This document shows, in pieces, positions 34,642 through 45,446 of a stretch of 64,000 nt of DNA (positions are counted from its first letter, which is position 1; every line of letters begins with the position of its first letter). The notes below the pieces were generated by a model, which saw only the letters and a list, made by a program, of their open reading frames with translations, had not been told where the DNA came from and searched no databases. This stretch comes from Venturia oleaginea (lineage: Eukaryota; Ascomycota; Dothideomycetes; Venturiales; Venturiaceae). Both the position numbers and the translations under genes were made by a program. The DNA lies in assembly GCA_013176395.1 (NCBI GenBank), contig JABMLP010000004.1, positions 372,001 to 436,000 on the forward strand. Reading direction: 5' to 3'.

Positions 34642-35937
34642 CTAGCTGATTTCGCCGCTGAAACTCATCCTGAAGCCACCGTCATCAATTTTTTCAATCT
34701 CATGGCGCTTCTCATATTCGCCACCCTGAACAGGAACAAAGTCAAACTGGGCCTCAAGAATAGACCTCTGTACGCCACCTCTCGTTACTTTCTTCAACCC
34801 AAACGCGAAGCCCCCAATGATAAGCTTATTTGGATCGACGAGCTCGATGCCATTGGTAGCAGCCGTCGTCTTTGCGCGTCCACCAGCCTTCGATGGCCCT
34901 GCTACTGCTGCTGCCGCTGCCTCGGCCTTGGCCTGATTGGATGGACGTCCGCGTTTGGGCTTTCTCTCGCGAGAGGCGGCCGGTTCAGTCTCTCCTGTGA
35001 GAGGCATCTCGTCAGCGTCAACTATCATAGGCTCATAAACCCCCTGTAAAAGGTGTGCGCTGCCAACTACAGGCTCCACTGGCTGCTCATTGGGAGTTTT
35101 CCGAGGCCTACCACGTTTTTTGGCCGGTGGCAGAGCTACTCCTTCTTCCTCGTCGACCGCAGGATCCTCATCAACAGGGATTGCTCGCTTTCGGCCTCGA
35201 GTGGCTTTTTGGGGTTTAGCATTCTCGGAAGCCGGTGTGTCTAGGTCATCAGCAACAGGGTCAGCGGAAAGTGCATAGTTCGCACTTGTTTTTCTCGCAG
35301 ATTCCGTGGCGGCCTCACGTCTTGGCCTTGAATCTTTCTTTGTTGGAGTGGCGTTGTTCTTCTTCGAATTCTTCCAGCCACCCTTTGGCATACCTCGTTT
35401 GGTCTTGGCTAGCGTCGCTTTACCGTTCCTGACTGCTTCATGGGCTGTTCCCAAAAGATCGGCAGCAAGCTCTCCGTCGTTGGTGCCGTCATCATCATCT
35501 TCGTCGCTGTCGGATTCGGTTGAGCCCCCCTCCACCTCGCCATCTTGGGTTCTGAGTACACGAAATGGGAGGCGAGATCCGTCAATCTCTCCTGAGATAC
35601 TTCGAGCAGCTGTGCCTCTTGCCATATCTGTTGGCTGGGGGCTCAATGGGACCTTTTTTGGTCGTCCACGTCCTCGAGTGCGCTTTTTAGGTGGACTTTG
35701 GGGACTTAGTATGATCTTTTTGGGCCGACCGCGTTTCCTCGTAGTGTTTTTCAATGGCTGGGCAGAGTTTGGAGTGTGGTCGGAGCTCAGAGGGCTCGAT
35801 ACAGCACTGTCTTCGTCCTCAGTCGGTCTGTGCGGTTGAGTAGCAGTCGGCTGAGTGGCAGTGTTGTGAAGTGTTTGGGAGGTCGAGGAGGGGTTCGAGG
35901 TAGGAGCGAAAACACTGAATAGAGACATTCTTGCCAT
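34642..35937 (-). CDS. AT-hook DNA-binding protein
   Basis: Single-exon 431-aa nuclear protein. Four AT-hook cores bind the minor groove of AT-rich DNA: RKRGRPKK and GRGRPKK near the N-terminus, KKRGRPRK in the middle and PKRGRPSN toward the C-terminus, with a degenerate RGRKR between them. An acidic run (ESDSDEDDDDGTND) separates the first two from the rest. The C-terminal 90 residues (LIIGGFAFGLKKVTRGG, LEAQFDFVPVQGGEYEKR) look folded and conserved but I cannot name a domain. Chromatin association is likely; the specific role is unknown. The start is the ATG at 35937, with a second at 35928; earlier extension would need a non-ATG start. Confidence 0.85.
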   Translation of the reverse strand: MARMSLFSVFAPTSNPSSTSQTLHNTATQPTATQPHRPTEDEDSAVSSPLSSDHTPNSAQPLKNTTRKRGRPKKIILSPQSPPKKRTRGRGRPKKVPLSPQPTDMARGTAARSISGEIDGSRLPFRVLRTQDGEVEGGSTESDSDEDDDDGTNDGELAADLLGTAHEAVRNGKATLAKTKRGMPKGGWKNSKKNNATPTKKDSRPRREAATESARKTSANYALSADPVADDLDTPASENAKPQKATRGRKRAIPVDEDPAVDEEEGVALPPAKKRGRPRKTPNEQPVEPVVGSAHLLQGVYEPMIVDADEMPLTGETEPAASRERKPKRGRPSNQAKAEAAAAAVAGPSKAGGRAKTTAATNGIELVDPNKLIIGGFAFGLKKVTRGGVQRSILEAQFDFVPVQGGEYEKRHEIEKIDDGGFRMSFSGEIS

Positions 35938-36821
35938 ACGTTCCTGCCTTGCAATGATGTTTTGGTTGAAAACGACGCGTAAATGAATGTGTATCGTGCC
36001 TTCTTCTTCGAATAGCAACCAAGTGCTTGAGACGCGTTAATAACCTTCCTTCTCTGCTGAGATATTGCTGAGACTGTATCAATTGAGGGGATACAGCTGT
36101 GATCTTTCAACGCGTTGAAGATGTCTCGAGATGGATTTTTCGCCCGAAAAGTATAACGCTGGTAAACCCAGCCACGTGATATTGTACCTATCTTTTCCCC
36201 AATTCAAGTCCATTGCCATTGAGTTATTGTAAGCCGGCTCAAGATGTTATGCTGATTGCTACTATTCATTACGTCCCAGATCTGGAATCATGGTGAAGAC
36301 TAGTGGGACCAGGTCTACTAGATACTTGAGAGTTAATGTAACACCGGTTTCTTCAGCATAACTACCGTCTCCCAGGTATTCAGGTCAATAGAGAGGTGTC
36401 TTGCTGAGGAGATATCGGTGGTTCAAGATCAGTCTCAAAGCATGATACCCCCGAACTGTCTAGAATGCAGGTGCTTCCCAATCTCCACTGGTTCTTTTCG
36501 GGAAAGCTTTCTTCCTCTCATTCAACATCACTTTAGGAGATCATTGCCTTCTCGTTGTTGACCAGACTGAGGTTCTCGTTGAGAGATGAAATTACCGCAG
36601 TTGCCGTGCTTCCTCCTATAAGGAGACCATTGGCCCGGTTGACCAACACGCAGACCCGTTTAAGCGGGGTGAGGTCCGAGACCTATTCGACCTCTGCTTT
36701 CTTCGCCCGAGATCGTATTCATTCCCTCCCTACCTCATCTTTGCTTCTCGTTCCATTTTAATCATCTTTGACTATCTCGTATATCGCACTCCATTGCTTT
36801 AAATTGATAAATTCTTTCATA
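35938..36821. other. Divergent intergenic region (AT-hook / UPF0303)
   Basis: About 880 bp between divergent start codons. It includes CCACGTGATATTG at about 36172, which contains a CACGTGA element similar to the one near 669 upstream of S23. No gene is supported. Confidence 0.4.
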
Positions 36822-37404
36822 ATGTCATCTATTCTCAGCCCTCCAATCCCAACCATCGAAAAAGATGTAAGATAACAAACACCAAAACCCGTCATCACAT
36901 TATCGAAATACTAGAATCTACACTCAGGTCGATGCAATTATTCAAGCACAATCAACAATAATACTCCCCCGCTTCACCGCAACAGATGCATGGGAGATCG
37001 GCTCCTCAATCCGCACCCGCCTCCTCCACCATCCAAAGGCCGTCCTGATCTCCATCATTCTAGCAAACCAACAACCAATCTTCCTCGCCGTAAACCATGG
37101 TGGAACCAGCCCAGACAACTCCATCTGGGTATCGCGGAAGCAAAAAACCGTTCTTCGATGGGGCGTTCCTAGCTACCAACTGGGCGCGAAATTCAAAGGT
37201 GATGAAGTTGCTTTTGCTGCTAAAAATGCTTTGACGGGGGAGAGGGCGGGAGAATATGCTATTCATGGCGGTGCTGTGCCGATTTTTGTGGAGGATGTTG
37301 AGGGCGTGGTGGCGGTTGTTACTGTGAGTGGGTTGGCGCAGGAGGAGGATCATGGGGTTGTTGTTGAGGTTTTGAGGAGCTTCAAGGAGGGTTCGGCGAA
37401 GTGA
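36822..37404 (+). CDS. UPF0303 family protein (heme-degrading-domain fold, YBR137W-like)
   Basis: Predicted 173-aa cytosolic protein. Exons 36822-36866 and 36928-37404, joined across a 61-bp intron (GTAAGA...CTCAG). The family hallmarks are AWEIGSSIRTRLL, IFLAVNHGGTSPDN, SVSRKQ-like WVSRKQKTVLRWG and EYAIHGGAVPIFVE, seen in bacterial HbpS-like and fungal YBR137W-like proteins. The yeast member associates with components of tail-anchored protein delivery; the biochemical activity in fungi is unsettled. Length is normal for the family. It ends 37 bp from the convergent HET gene. Confidence 0.88.
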
Positions 37405-37441
37405 TGTTTATTCATTGCACCCTGGGGATGTGTGGATGTTT

Positions 37442-38599
37442 TCAGGGAATCCCATATGACCGTAACGAGGAAGATATGGTTTGATGGATATCTTCGAGAT
37501 CTTCCACTTCAGCTACATTCAAAATCAGCGCCAAGGTTAACAGGACGTCTGATATCTCTTCGGAACCACCACTCCTATATTCTGGCAGCGTCGACAAGTG
37601 GACCCAGACTGCACCAAATATTTCTTCTTCGGTCTTTTCGTAGTCCGCCTTAATGTCTAACCTCGCTCTGTCGGACTTTCCTACCAGTCCTAGCAAACCA
37701 TAAACCCGGTCCCGGTGATCGGCGCATTTGGTTTTGTCAAGAGCAGGCCACCAACGCAGCAATTTGTCGAGTGTAATCTCCTCCTCATCAGCATAACCAA
37801 CCCAATCCTTGGGCCTTTTCATCGTCGAAATGGCAGGCCAGAAACGCACAGATCCGTGCTCAGACTCTCTCCAATTTATCACGTTCAACCGCTCTATATC
37901 TTCCCTTGAACACGATTCCCCGCCGCAGAGGATACGCAAATCCCTGGCTAGCATAATCTCCTGCTGGATCCAAAGACGTTTCCAATATGGGTGCCGGCAG
38001 AATAAATCGAATGCATCCAAGATTCGACAATCATCTAATTGCTTATCTACAAATCTCAGCCGAGACTTCTCTTCTTCCTCGTCTCCCCAGCAAGTTTTTG
38101 GTGGAATTTCTCTGAAGAACATCATCGCGATGCGGCTATCTTCGTCTTCTTCTCCAAGCCAGATCAAGACTGATTCAGCTTGGGAATAGATCTCGCCCAT
38201 CATATTGACTTGATGGCTGCGTTCTTGTACATCGTCTTGATTGATGCACATAGCGTCCACCCAAAGAAGGAACGGTCTATCGAGCTGTCCAGCGCAGATT
38301 CTTTCTTGGATTCGATGAAGAACGAGGCCAAGGTTTTCCCGGACTGAGAATGTAATGTCATCCATGAGAATATCACAATCGGTGGTGGAATTTTCCTGGC
38401 CCCACATATAGGACAGAGCCTTATAAGCAGGACACTTGGGGAGATCAAAGGTGTGGAATCTGCACGAGATCGTATCGTCCTCCGATGGTAAAAATTGGAT
38501 TAGCCTGATCACTGTGGTTGCCTTGTCGAGAGGATGATTTGCGTGAATAGTGGAGGAGACGGTATCAAGACCGTTCCGTGTGGACGAAATTGTCGCCAT
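37442..38599 (-). CDS. HET-domain (heterokaryon incompatibility) protein
   Basis: Single-exon 385-aa protein with the full set of HET-domain blocks: YKALSYMWG, then LWVDAMCINQDDVQERSHQV, then YSQAESVLIWLGEE, and later HPYWKRLWIQQEIMLA. These domains (TIR-like in fold) trigger cell death when incompatible fungal cells fuse, usually with partner proteins or N-terminal sensors. A second conserved region, DHRDRVYGLLGLV followed by DIKADYEKTEEEIF, is also present. The protein stops soon afterwards, so it lacks a large C-terminal repeat or enzymatic domain. Start at the ATG at 38599. Its allelic or non-allelic role cannot be told from one genome. Confidence 0.93.
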   Translation of the reverse strand: MATISSTRNGLDTVSSTIHANHPLDKATTVIRLIQFLPSEDDTISCRFHTFDLPKCPAYKALSYMWGQENSTTDCDILMDDITFSVRENLGLVLHRIQERICAGQLDRPFLLWVDAMCINQDDVQERSHQVNMMGEIYSQAESVLIWLGEEDEDSRIAMMFFREIPPKTCWGDEEEEKSRLRFVDKQLDDCRILDAFDLFCRHPYWKRLWIQQEIMLARDLRILCGGESCSREDIERLNVINWRESEHGSVRFWPAISTMKRPKDWVGYADEEEITLDKLLRWWPALDKTKCADHRDRVYGLLGLVGKSDRARLDIKADYEKTEEEIFGAVWVHLSTLPEYRSGGSEEISDVLLTLALILNVAEVEDLEDIHQTISSSLRSYGIP

Positions 38600-38898
38600 G
38601 CCAGTTATCTAGCACTCGTGAAGATGATGATTAATTTGCAAAATGAAAGCGGTGAGGGTGGAACTTTGAGAGGACAGCATGCTTTATGAAGTTCGACGTG
38701 GCATACGCACAGCTTACATGACTACGCCTCACTATTCCCTTCTCAGCTTTGCGACTTGCATAAGAACCACGCTGATCCCATCCCCTTGCAAAAAATTCTA
38801 AAGGCTCACCTCACACCTTCCAACTTCCTCAACAAATCAAGGGACGCCTTGAATAATCGGGAGCCCGGCCCCATTCTCAATTTACGATAACAGATTCC

Positions 38899-39464
38899 AT
38901 GAATCTCGTAACAAATTGGTTTTCGATTAATGACCGTCCCGTATGCCTCTTCACGCACTTCCACGATTCAACCTCTCTTGCACGACCTAACAAGCACCAT
39001 AGAAAGACACGATCGGCCGCATCCTAGCCTCAGCCCCACCAGGCACAATCGAAATAACGCAAACCAAAAAACCACGAAGTCTCCTCACACCATGGATCAC
39101 ACGTGAAAAAGAGCTCAAAATCATTTTTCGGCCTGAAGACTCCACCACTCCATCTCCAGGTCCAAATCCATCAGCAAAACCAACACGACCGATTACACAA
39201 CCTTCACTGAAAAATACGCCTTCCTCATATGCTAAAGTATCGAAAAGAATAAGACCAGTAAAGTCTTCGAAAAAGCCAGTGCAGCCTGCGATGACATCTG
39301 CGCCACCATCTTATGAAACAGCTGTTGCTACGAAAAAAGAAGAGGTAGATGGAGGAGGGATGGTGCAGGCGGGTGTTATGAGTGGGGTTGGTATGGCGGC
39401 TTTGTATTGTGCGAAGGTGGCTTGGGAGATTTATTCTTCGAGTCCGGGCGAGGCGAGGGATTAG
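38899..39464 (+). CDS. Hypothetical protein, two exons (167 aa)
   Basis: A 14-codon first exon (38899-38940, MNLVTNWFSINDRP) joins a second exon (39003-39464) through a 62-bp intron (GTATGC...CATAG, branch-like CCTAAC). The second exon reads KDTIGRILASAPPGTIEITQ, LLTPWITREKELKIIFRPED, a proline-rich linker, and a C-terminal glycine/alanine stretch VMSGVGMAALYCAKVAWEIY that could be a short amphipathic or membrane segment. I do not recognise the family. Composition and the clean splice support a real gene. Confidence 0.6.
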
Positions 39465-40801
39465 GAAGAAGAGGAAGCAGAAAGGAAATAGGAGAAGAAG
39501 TTGGGGTGGCTGGGTGTGTAAGATGGGTGGGAAGGGAATATAAGATTTAAACAGTAGTTTTCTGGATATGGATTGAGGCTTGCCGATAGCGGTGGGTAAG
39601 TCGATTCTACTGAGATGTCTCGTTAAAGGGCGAAATAATAACATTCGAAGAGACTAACACAACTCATCAGACCCTCTCTAGTTGACCTCCTCAGAGTTTC
39701 AAGATGCCCTCTTTCTCGTCTGCCACCCGATGAGGCATCGTGCATCTTCGGGCCAAAGAGAGCAGTGTAATGCTCCGGGATTCATACTATGTTCGGTCAA
39801 AGCTCCCTTCTCTCGTGGGAACTCCCATCCCCTTGTCCTTGTTTCCCAGGGCCAGTTGCGCTGGACATGCTTCTGAATAATTACTAAGGGCCAAAGTTGC
39901 GGCGCGTTGGATCGCTGTCGTTCTGGTGTTAATGAGAGCTGAAAAAACGCCCAGGAATAGTGTCGCGATGGAGGCGAGGTAATGCCTTGATCAAGCTTGG
40001 CGATGAGTTGGCTGTGACTTCGTAATTCGCGATCTTGTTGATAAATCCAAAGATAAATTCCTTGCACCGCCTGACTGTGACGACGAGGGCTTCCTCATAT
40101 ATCTCATCCTCGGTAGCGAGCATGTTCAGGTTTTCCAAAGCTACCCGGACATCAGCCAGAGTCTGATCACCCTGCTGTTTTCTAATGCTGAGCCAATGCT
40201 ATTCTTGATTGCTTCGATGGAGGAGATGATGAGGTATAAGAAAAAATCAATCCTCTGGATTCCGCGGTCGATTGTTTGGGTCTTGGGGTGTGGAAAGACC
40301 TGCTCATCTTATCCAATAATAAGATAACAATTCTGAGAGAAGTAACTATTTTAAGCTCGCTAAGATATTCTGACTTCCTGCCACCTCTTACTCCCACGGC
40401 CCCACCGACAGGCAGTTGTAAGTACTGAGCAGGGCCCAGGCTTGTCTTGACCGAACCTGAGGGTTATGATCGCTGCGAATCGTCGAATCGGGCGGCTGAA
40501 ACCGCCGGGTGAGACCTCTAGATGAGAGAAAATGGAAGTCTTCAATGAAAGGCAAAAGGCGAGCAGATGATGATGCATTAATGAAATAAATCAAGCCCTA
40601 TGGACGGATAGAAATAGTGATAATTTGTAAAGTTCGTCGATCACCTGCTCTCGTATCCCGTTGGCGCTCAACCTGCGTCATCTTTCCCCTCACACGTTCC
40701 ACTCCTTCAATGTACCTCCTATGTCGCTGCTATCGTGCAGACTTTCATCCAAGACATGTAGAGTGCTTCGTACATTTCTTTCGCATCGCGATCTCATAAC
40801 C
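39465..40801. other. Intergenic region without a supported gene
   Basis: About 1.3 kb. A minus-strand frame around 39930-40138 (ending in the block ANSSPSLIKALPRLHRD) has some protein-like character but has no acceptable start or splice partners. The interval near 40700-40801 is the 5' flank of the DNA glycosylase gene. Confidence 0.4.
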
Positions 40802-42075
40802 ATGGCCGAAAGGAGATCAGCTCGAGTAACCGCTCGAGTCTCAAATGGAACTGCTACAGTGAGCAATGGAGCGGATGGTGTTGTGAAGAAGGTTCGAGAG
40901 ATGCCCGCATGGCGATGGAAGTGTATAGCCGTACTGATATTTACTGGAAAGGAAGGCAAAGCTTCAAAAGTACCTAAGAAGATTGCCGTCAAACGAACAG
41001 CCAGCGATTCCGAAGAAGCACCTTTCAAAGTCCCAGGACTCCCTCAGACACCGAAAAGACGGAAAAAGGAAACCTTCACAACATCGGATCTACTTCCCTC
41101 GACACCTATACCAGTTGCTATTGCTGCCCTCTCCCAAACCAGTACAAATCCTAGGCGCAAGCCAGTCGCAGGAGGGACTCGGAAAGCAGCCCCAAACATC
41201 ACAAATGCGCCCTTACAAACACCTGGCGGCACAAAGGTTGTCAAATATCCATCTGATCTATTCGAATCGGCCTTGCCCTCCCCAAATAAGGCTGCTGAGC
41301 CAGGCACTACTACTGAGAACCTGCTCGAGAAAGCATGTGCACATCTTATTAGCGTGGATCCGAAGCTACGAGCGGTGATAGACAAGCATCACTGTAAGAT
41401 GTTCAGCCCAGAGAGCTTGCAAGAAGTTGTAGAGCCATTCACGGCATTGAGCAGTGGAATCATGGCACAACAGGTACTAACTCTTAACCCGACATCTGCA
41501 GGATGATACTGTAGCTAACAGATATATAGGTCTCAGGCGCAGCGGCCTCCTCCATAAAGAACAAGTTCAACTCCCTATTTTCCCTACCACCCAATACCGG
41601 GGACGGACCCAAACACTTCCCGACACCAGCCCAAGTTGTTGAGAAAGACATCGCCACACTGCGGACAGCAGGTCTTTCACAACGGAAAGCAGAATATATA
41701 CATGGCCTTGCCGAAAAGTTCGTCTCAGGGGAGCTATCAGCCCGTATGCTAGTCGAAGCCACAGACGAAGAAGTCATGGAAAAGTTGATAGCAGTACGCG
41801 GCCTCGGTCGCTGGAGCGTTGAAATGTTCGCTTGCTTCGGTCTCAAAAGGACGGATATCTTTTCCACAGGCGACTTAGGCGTGCAGAGAGGGATGGCGGT
41901 TTATGTCGGGAAGGATGTCAAGAAAATCAAGGCGAGTAAGGATAAAGGGAAGTGGAAGTATATGAGTGAAGCGGATATGCTGAAGCATTCGGAGAAGTTT
42001 AGTCCGTACAGGAGTTTGTTTATGTGGTATATGTGGAGGATTGAGGATGTGAATTTGGACGCTATGGAGACTTGA
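40802..42075 (+). CDS. DNA-3-methyladenine glycosylase, AlkA/Mag1 type
   Basis: Predicted 405-aa base-excision-repair enzyme that removes alkylated purines. Exons 40802-41473 and 41530-42075 (56-bp intron with GCTAAC branch). The catalytic half has the helix-hairpin-helix-GPD fold: SSGIMAQQVSGAAASSI, LRTAGLSQRKAEYIHGLAEK, the hairpin AVRGLGRWSVEMF (312-324) and the catalytic aspartate D339 in FSTGDLGVQRG. The N-terminal 150 residues are basic and low-complexity (PKRRKKE), probably for nuclear localisation. A further possible 60-bp intron at 40892-40951 (GTTCGA...GGAAAG, branch TACTGAT) would remove the odd stretch MPAWRWKCIAVLIF without changing frame; I cannot decide between the two forms. 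Confidence 0.93.
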
Positions 42076-42513
42076 CTTTGACGTCGATCCTGGAATGGAT
42101 GAAGAGGTTGGACGGTTATGATTTATAGTATACCCAAATGTTGTTATTTTTGATTCCTTTGTACTTTTGATCGATTCAAAGTGGGTTGGGTGCATTTGGA
42201 AGTAAGAGTACTGTTATAGAACACAAGGGATCGGAACCAAAATTGCCTCGATTCCTCTCTTTAATTGAATGAAGAGCATACCTGAAATAGTAGAAGTAAG
42301 TAGTAGTCGATCTTTTCCACATCAAGGGCATCGAATTCTTGTGAGTCTCCAGAAGTCGCCTGAAGAAAAATGAATGTTCTTTGGCTTGGTCAAACGTTCG
42401 TCTTCCAAACAGCACAAATCTTTCTCACCTTCCAATTTCCGTCCGCCCACCGACAGCAATCTCCATAAAGCCAACCGCATAAAAGATTATCGAAGCAATA
42501 TCAATCAACTGTT

Positions 42514-42585
42514 AGCCTCCACGCCGGATCGAACGACGGACCTTCTCATTACAAGTGAGATGCTCTACCACTGAGCCATAGAGGC
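42514..42585 (-). tRNA. tRNA-Thr (anticodon UGU)
   Basis: 72-nt intronless cloverleaf. The acceptor arms GCCTCTA and TGGAGGC pair with discriminator T; the D-arm GGCTCAGTGGTAGAGC contains a good A box; the anticodon stem TCTCA/TGAGA encloses the loop CTTGTAA with anticodon TGT (plus-strand positions 42551-42553); the T-arm GTTCGATCC is a consensus B box. All stems close, so this should be a working gene. Confidence 0.96.
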
Positions 42586-45446
42586 AGTTACTACCACTGT
42601 TCCTTTAAACGTGAAAATATATACTATAGCTTTTTGGACCGTGAAAGGGCAGAGCTTGGAGGGATGTCAAGAGAGATTCTGCTGTTTAAAAGCAACAAGT
42701 TACCTAGCAATCAGCCAATACTGTCCATCCCAACTTTCCAGCATTAATAGCACTAAACGCGAGTCTCGTATCCCCTCTTCTACTTCTTCCGGCAGAACCT
42801 CAAAATTCGTCTGCGCACGTCATATTTAAAACGATTATAGGTTCTTGCGTGTTTATCATTGATGGGGCGGGATTATTATTTTCGAAACGACCGCGAACCT
42901 GGTTTGTGGATATGTTATGTTTCACTTATTTTTTGGTCCTTTTGGCTTTGTTTGTTTCGGCCGCGGGAGTGGCGGAAGATTGTGCGATGAGATCATGACT
43001 CCTAGTGCAGGTGTTGGTACTACATGTAGGATGGGGGAGGTTGTGGGCTGAGTGTGTTTGGTTTTTATTGAAGGTTTGCTGTCTATTGTTCTTTCGCATG
43101 TATTCACGATATACTTGAGCGCATTGGGGTAGATTCAAGCTGTGTGGAGATGATATCTCGTGTTCTCTCTGCTACGGAGTAGAGCGTGTATGAGACTATT
43201 TTTTGTTGATAAGAAAATCATGGTGTTTCGAAACGAACGTGAACACGAAATGTGGATTCGTGCGGAGTGCAAAGAAAGTCATGGATTATTGCTTGTGACG
43301 GAACACAAATGTTCTAGGAGAAACTGTTACACGATCAAAGATGGCAATGGCAGGAAGGAAAGCTATGGCTTTGGAACCTATATTGGTTGAGTAAACATTC
43401 ATTGCTTCAAGATACTGCTTTAGACAACATTGCTAGCCAAGTATCTTTGCTTTAGGATGTTCTACGCCCCTCCCTCTCACATATCGTTCTTTTTGGCGAG
43501 TCCTTTGTAAAGTGCCTTTGTGAATGCAACAGTGATGATCTAGTGCTCTAGTCTCTCCGGAATGCGCCAATGCGATTGCGAGAGGCTGTCATCATCATGG
43601 CTTGCGGGAAGGAGTTGAATGTGAATAATGTGGATGAAAACAGAAGATAATCCTTGTCAACTCGACGCGCGAACTACTTGATGCTCGTAAGGATGCGTTA
43701 GTGGTTGCCGCATGATGACAGGCGATGCTAGATTTAATCTATCTTTGTCGCGTTATTGCGAAGTGAAGCACTCTGTTGCAGTGATGTATCTTATAGCAGT
43801 TCGTTCTTTCACAATGTCTGACATGTTAAGAAATCCATCTCCAGGTACCTGCATATAAAAGTATCATTGGCGATGAGGATTTCAATGATTCCATTTGCGG
43901 AAATGCCTCTGCTTGACAGCTTATATTACACAGCGTGAACCCCCGATTTGTGCTTCGAACAAGCTGTGCGACTGACTGGGTGACATCGGTCATCGGATAC
44001 GAAATTCGAGAAGAAAATTGATCTGGCTTCATAGTCGCAGAGGGGAATACCATCTCTAAATCGGAAGCACACAACATGCTTTGGATGAATGAAGCGCATG
44101 TTGATATTCTCGATCGGAAAGAGCGAAAGACTCTTGATCCATCTTGGATAGTTTCCATACCTGGATCTGCTGGAAAGGTTGCATCATGGGAGGTGGGACA
44201 TGACAAACAATCAATCTTTGATTATGGTTTGTGCAATGTTTGTCAAGCAACTATGAACGTTGGTCACAATGCCGTGGTGTTTGAGGACTGCGAGCCGAAT
44301 GCGTATGGTTATCAATTGTTGGCTTGGTGTTGGGGAGAGGTTTCCGTGCTCTCTAGCGCGAGTTAAATGACAAGCTGCCCTGACGCGCATCCAGGATCCC
44401 GGAAATTGTTTTCGACCAGGGTATATAGATATCCACATGCCACCTTTCACATTGAGATGGGTAGAAACAGAAGGGTATCAGATATAAAGGATTGGTAAAG
44501 CGCGAGAGGGAAGAAAGGTGGACGGTCGAATCCCAGTAGAATAAGAGGTGACATTTAAGGGCGAAAAGGCAGGAGATAACAAGCAGCGAAACCACGGGCT
44601 CGGCAGCAAGATTGTGAGGGTCCTAGTGGTGTAGGTAGTAAGCGCCACTCCCGTTGTCTAGTGTGGAACATGGCCTGTTCCAAGGTTCATCTCGGCGTTG
44701 CAAGGGTTTGCCTGGCGGGATGCCTGCTCGAAACTCAAATTGAGGGCGTTGACGGGAGCAGTGCGTGAAGTATTGACAGGTGCGGACGGACACGTCAAAG
44801 AATGTGCCCTCACTATCTTTATCTCGGCATTCACAATCACGACGTTCTCGGCAACCCACAATGTACCTGGCAGCTGAACATTGGAGACGACGGTCCAGTC
44901 GACGCCACGACCGGCTGCATCGAACCCGTGCTTTAATTGGGCAATGGGACAGTCTCGCAGTGGCGCATGCCTCCAGGTCAAAGGGGAAGTGTGGATCCCG
45001 TAATGCGGCTAGCTTAGCGTATTTACTCCTTTCATGGCCCTTGCCATTTTGTTTCCCATCCGAGTGTTTCTGTCACCTGTGTTTCTCCTGCCTTCCTACC
45101 TGCCTGCCTGCCTGCCTCTTCATCAAGCAACACCTCCCCCAAGCCACACCTTCCCATCCATCTTCTCCTCCACTCGTTCACGAAGTTGCTTCCCTCGTTA
45201 TTACGCAGGCTTTAATCTCACCGACAAACACAAACACCCGCATCAATCAATCCACACAGGGAGTCCCAAACAACACTCCGTGCAACTCATCTATTGCTTG
45301 CCATCTCCCAACAACGTACGATCGATCCCAATCCCATCCATCCATCGTCACAGCTGCCGTGAGAGCAATTTGTCTGAAGCATCTTGGCAACTCAAAGCTG
45401 ACCACCTGTCGACCTCACAGTTAATTCCTCCCTCACCCAACTCACA
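42586..45446. other. Gene-poor interval with a possible small ORF
   Basis: About 2.9 kb. A 96-codon ATG ORF at 44076-44366 (plus) contains the cysteine cluster CNVC...C...C and protein-like composition but no known family. The 3' part, about 45000-45446, should be promoter and 5' leader of the Ecm33 gene; it contains a short tetranucleotide run (CTGC)n near 45100-45117. Nothing else is supported. Confidence 0.4.

Noticed and set aside
34294..35049. Plus-strand ORF of 251 codons opposite the AT-hook gene
   Set aside because: It is the complement of a repetitive, high-GC coding region and has no protein-like motif of its own.
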